Below are positions 63,542 through 64,000 of a DNA stretch of 64,000 nt, piece by piece. A model generated the notes under the pieces. It did no database searches, was not told where the DNA came from, and saw nothing but the letters and a program-made list of their open reading frames with translations. Each line of letters opens with the position of its first letter. The stretch's first letter is position 1. Source of the DNA: Gamarada debralockiae (taxonomy: Eukaryota; Ascomycota; Leotiomycetes; Helotiales; Hyphodiscaceae); contig NXFV01000163.1 in assembly GCA_002803225.1 (NCBI GenBank), positions 1-64,000 of the forward strand, given 5' to 3'. The translations under genes and the position numbers were made by a program.

Positions 63542-64000
63542 ATGCGTTCTGGTCTTAAAGAACAGCTCGAGTTTGCACTCAAGAGAGCGGCGGAGGCTGG
63601 TCCAAGACCGTGGCCCAAGTTGAAAGCGGAGTTGGTCTCTGTTGGCTTCCATCCAGATACTCTCGAGGACAATCATAAGGAGATTACGGACATTTTCCTC
63701 GTGTATTTGGCAGGCCATGGGCAGAATTCTTCGCCATATGTTCTTGAACCGATGGGTCAAAGTCGAAGTCCGCCTCTACCTCGCCCACCATCACCTAACC
63801 ACTTATGGAGCCCATCAATTCTGTCGCCCGGCGCCTTTCGCAGAGATCCTCTATCTACGGCGGAATCGACACCAGTACCTGCGAGAGCGCCAGAAGATGG
63901 GTTCATCCGGTTGACGGAGAAGACCCGTGAGAAAGCGGATGTACGCTTCTGCTTTGGTTCGAAAACAGAGAACTCGATCGGTGCACATATCATAGACCAA
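63542..64000 (+). CDS. Hypothetical protein, partial (runs off the window)
   Basis: The ATG at 63542 opens a frame of 153 codons with no stop before the window end: MRSGLKEQLEFALKRAAEAG, RPWPKLKAELVSVGFHPDTL, then an EITDIFLVYLAGHGQNSSPY piece, a Pro/Ser-rich SPPLPRPPSPNHLWSPS stretch and DGFIRLTEKTREKADVRF. The composition is coding-like and the DNA is GC-balanced. YLAGHGQ recalls the catalytic His-Gly turn of caspase-like folds, but a single match is not enough to call it. The true start may lie upstream. Confidence 0.5.
   Translation, partial: MRSGLKEQLEFALKRAAEAGPRPWPKLKAELVSVGFHPDTLEDNHKEITDIFLVYLAGHGQNSSPYVLEPMGQSRSPPLPRPPSPNHLWSPSILSPGAFRRDPLSTAESTPVPARAPEDGFIRLTEKTREKADVRFCFGSKTENSIGAHIIDQ

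Noticed and set aside
63720..63760. Metacaspase or caspase-like call from YLAGHGQ
   Set aside because: Only one short match; no catalytic Cys motif is visible before the window ends.

Overview
The window looks like nuclear DNA of a filamentous ascomycete (Pezizomycotina; the gene families would suit Leotiomycetes, but that is only an impression). Evidence: introns of about 43-73 bp with CTAAC/CTGAC-like branch points, a HET-domain gene, STAND-type, DUF6594 and DUF8035-like proteins, and AT-rich transposon relics whose tryptophan codons have become TAG, the pattern left by repeat-induced point mutation (RIP).

Conserved genes come in compact groups. At 3.5-9.5 kb an ADF-H (cofilin-fold) protein faces a bZIP factor. 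At 15.5-17.0 kb lies a His/Met-rich DUF4396 membrane protein. At 19.9-27.2 kb are mitofusin fzo1 and ESCRT-III vps2 (head to head), then a PP2C phosphatase. At 45.3-58.0 kb are a DUF8035-like protein, utp8 and elg1 (head to head) and a PHD-finger protein. At 60.2-62.8 kb are a DUF6594 protein and a retropepsin-like protein. A C2H2 factor (40.5-41.4 kb) and a HET protein (29.8-32.5 kb) lie in sparser DNA.

Between these groups are decay islands: a Ty3/gypsy 3' end with its LTR against a copia pol remnant (0-1.5 kb); a dimeric alpha/beta-barrel pseudogene and a fragmented STAND-type gene (11.8-15.2 kb); a Tc1/mariner relic with matching ~40-bp inverted ends (17.3-18.6 kb); a CorA-like pseudogene (28.1-29.6 kb); a second LTR fragment (42.9-43.1 kb); an unidentified pseudogene (43.6-44.2 kb); and a 5'-truncated MFS transporter with two nonsense codons (58.2-59.2 kb).

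I rebuilt exon structures by hand from frame, splice signals and family resemblance; junctions are inferred and were not checked by RNA or database search. The observations most worth checking are an in-frame TAG inside an otherwise continuous two-exon small gene (39.2-39.5 kb), two apparent GC-AG introns sharing the donor GCAGGT, the DUF4396 protein with a repetitive His/Met linker, the mariner relic with TA-flanked ends, and degenerate ~100-bp tandem repeats upstream of the DUF8035-like gene. I found no clearly new multi-gene system, tRNA, rRNA or CRISPR array.
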